Assembly: GCF_016801985.1 (NCBI RefSeq)
Contig: NZ_JAEVLS010000006.1
Location: 434,001-498,000 of the forward strand
Direction of reading: 5' to 3'
DNA: 64,000 nucleotides
From: Steroidobacter gossypii
GTDB taxonomy: Bacteria; Pseudomonadota; Gammaproteobacteria; Steroidobacterales; Steroidobacteraceae
The first letter of the stretch is position 1; every line of letters starts with the position of its first letter. The notes beneath the pieces were generated by a model. It saw nothing but the letters and a program-made list of their open reading frames with translations, had not been told where the DNA came from and searched no databases. Both the position numbers and the translations under genes were made by a program. This document shows, piece by piece, positions 62,664 to 64,000 of the stretch.

Positions 62664-64000
62664 TCAGACGACTTTGGAGTACTGCGCCGGCGCCGTGCGC
62701 GGCAGGTACGCGTCGAACACCATGGCGATGGTGCGCAGGAGGGGGCGGCCGCGTTCTGTGACGTGTAGCGTCCGGGCTTGATTCGCAACCAGGCCGTCCG
62801 CAACCAGTGTCTCGAGTTCGCGCAGTTCCTTGGCGAAGTAGCTGGCGAACTCGATGGTGTGGCGTTGCTCGATGTCTTGCATGGAAACGTGTCCATTGCA
62901 CATCAAACGTTGAATGATTTCACGCCGCAGCAGGTCGTCCATGCTCAAGGTGATGCCGCGCTCGACGGGCAGGTGGCCCTCATCGAGCGCCTGGTAGTAG
63001 CCGCCGAGTTGTTTGCTATTCTGCGAATAGCAATTGCCGACCGCGCTGATGGCGCTGAGGCCAAGGCCGACGAGATCGCAATCGCCGTGCGTGGAGTAAC
63101 CTTGGAAGTTGCGATGCAGACTGCCGTCGTGCATGGCGCGAGCGAGGTCGTCGTCTGGCAGGGCGAAGTGATCCATGCCGATGTAAACATAGCCTGCGGC
63201 GGTTAGCCGCTCGACGGTCATCGCCAGCAGCTGCATTCGTGTTTCTGGATCCGGCAACTGCTCGGCGCGAATCGCGCGCTGCGCTTTGAACAGCCGGGGC
63301 ATGTGGGCGTATCCATAGGCTGCGATTCGATCCGGCCGCATTCGCACCACTGTCTCCAGCGTGGCCCCAAAGCTCGCGATGGTCTGCAAAGGCAGACCAT
63401 AGATAAGATCGAAACTTACCGAGCGGTAGCCCAGCGTGCGAGCCTGAACCATACATCGTTCGATCTGCTCGACGCTCTGCTGCCGATTCACCGCTCGTTG
63501 CACCCGTGGATCGAAATCCTGCACACCCAGACTGAGCCGGTTGACTCCGAGCGCTGCCAGAGCGGCCAGCGTGGCCGGTTGCAGCGTGCGCGGATCGATC
63601 TCGATGGAGATCTCCCGTTGCCCGGAGCGGTCGATGCTGAAGTGCCGGCCCAGCCGGTGGAACAGCGTCGCCAGTTGCTCCAGGCTCAAAAAGGTCGGGG
63701 TGCCGCCGCCGAAGTGCAGCTGGCGCACGGCGCGGCGGCGATCGAACAAAGCGCCTTGTAGCTCGATCTCACGCTGTAAACGTTCCAAATATTGCTCGGC
63801 ATGCGCCGGATCGCGGGTCACGATCTTGTTGCAACCACAGTAGAAGCAAGGCCGCGCGCAGAACGGTACGTGCACATAGAGCGACAGCGGTCGGTTGATT
63901 CCACAGTTGCTCAGCAGCGTCGCGCGTCGATAGTTTTGCGCATCGAAGCCGCTGTGAAACTGCACCGCCGTGGGATAGGACGTGTAACGTGGTCCGTGGC
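62664..64000 (-). CDS. hemN: oxygen-independent coproporphyrinogen III oxidase HemN, 5' end off window
   Basis: A radical SAM enzyme of haem synthesis that decarboxylates coproporphyrinogen III without oxygen. The radical-SAM motif is CARPCFYCGC with the three Cys of Cx3Cx2C. The frame stays open to the right edge and reads GPRYTSYPTAVQFHSGF there, the start of the HemN catalytic domain, so the gene continues outside the window. At least 445 residues are visible. It lies upstream of ccoN on the same strand, fitting haem supply for low-oxygen respiration. Confidence 0.92.
   Translation of the reverse strand, partial: HGPRYTSYPTAVQFHSGFDAQNYRRATLLSNCGINRPLSLYVHVPFCARPCFYCGCNKIVTRDPAHAEQYLERLQREIELQGALFDRRRAVRQLHFGGGTPTFLSLEQLATLFHRLGRHFSIDRSGQREISIEIDPRTLQPATLAALAALGVNRLSLGVQDFDPRVQRAVNRQQSVEQIERCMVQARTLGYRSVSFDLIYGLPLQTIASFGATLETVVRMRPDRIAAYGYAHMPRLFKAQRAIRAEQLPDPETRMQLLAMTVERLTAAGYVYIGMDHFALPDDDLARAMHDGSLHRNFQGYSTHGDCDLVGLGLSAISAVGNCYSQNSKQLGGYYQALDEGHLPVERGITLSMDDLLRREIIQRLMCNGHVSMQDIEQRHTIEFASYFAKELRELETLVADGLVANQARTLHVTERGRPLLRTIAMVFDAYLPRTAPAQYSKVV

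Overview
The window is high-GC DNA packed with genes on both strands. It is almost certainly the chromosome of an aerobic to microaerobic Gram-negative proteobacterium. Evidence includes outer-membrane and periplasmic lipoproteins, a TonB-dependent receptor, LPS-type glycosyltransferases, a cbb3 oxidase operon and many two-component proteins. A gammaproteobacterium of the Steroidobacter/Nevskiales type is my best guess, from gene content only. I see no rRNA, tRNA, insertion sequence, phage or CRISPR, and both window edges cut a gene.

Layout. 0-1.7 kb: the N-terminal half of a membrane sensor (cut by the left edge), then a single-domain response regulator and an HPt protein. 1.7-7.8 kb: a TetR regulator divergent from fused isobutyryl-CoA mutase (icmF) and an acyl-CoA dehydrogenase. 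8-17.3 kb: a metallophosphoesterase lipoprotein, an Lrp-type regulator coupled to a Tat-exported PLP enzyme, two tail-to-tail S10 serine carboxypeptidases, a class I aminotransferase and an ornithine cyclodeaminase-like enzyme, which look like peptide and amino-acid use. 17.2-20.4 kb: bioA-bioF-bioD, divergent from a phosphoribosyltransferase. 21-25.5 kb: an M20 peptidase, a small lipoprotein, an MscS channel and a cysteine-rich flavodoxin-like oxidoreductase. 25.6-32 kb: a crotonase, cofD (coenzyme F420 synthesis), a [2Fe-2S] ferredoxin with its FAD reductase, and prpC-prpD of the methylcitrate cycle.

32-41.5 kb: a TonB receptor, a LysR regulator, S1/P1 nuclease, PhoD-type phosphatase, two glycosyltransferases and a glycerophosphodiesterase; several would release phosphate from extracellular nucleic acids and phosphodiesters. 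41.6-55.6 kb: a signalling block with a chemoreceptor ending in a CheR-tether-like pentapeptide, a sensor kinase with a FixJ-type regulator, a large hybrid kinase with three receiver domains, cheR, a receiver-kinase, and a PAS-hybrid kinase. There is no cheA, cheW or cheB here. 55.6-64 kb: the cbb3 cytochrome oxidase cluster ccoN-ccoO-ccoQ-ccoP, a short FixH-like gene, ccoI, ccoS and a TauE/SafE-like membrane protein, preceded by hemN, which is cut by the right edge. Most genes from ccoO onward overlap by four bases.

The items most worth following are the signalling block (orphan CheR, tethered receptor, hybrid kinases without HPt, and a separate HPt gene 40 kb away), cofD beside redox genes in a proteobacterial context, and the shortened FixH in a cco cluster without ccoG.
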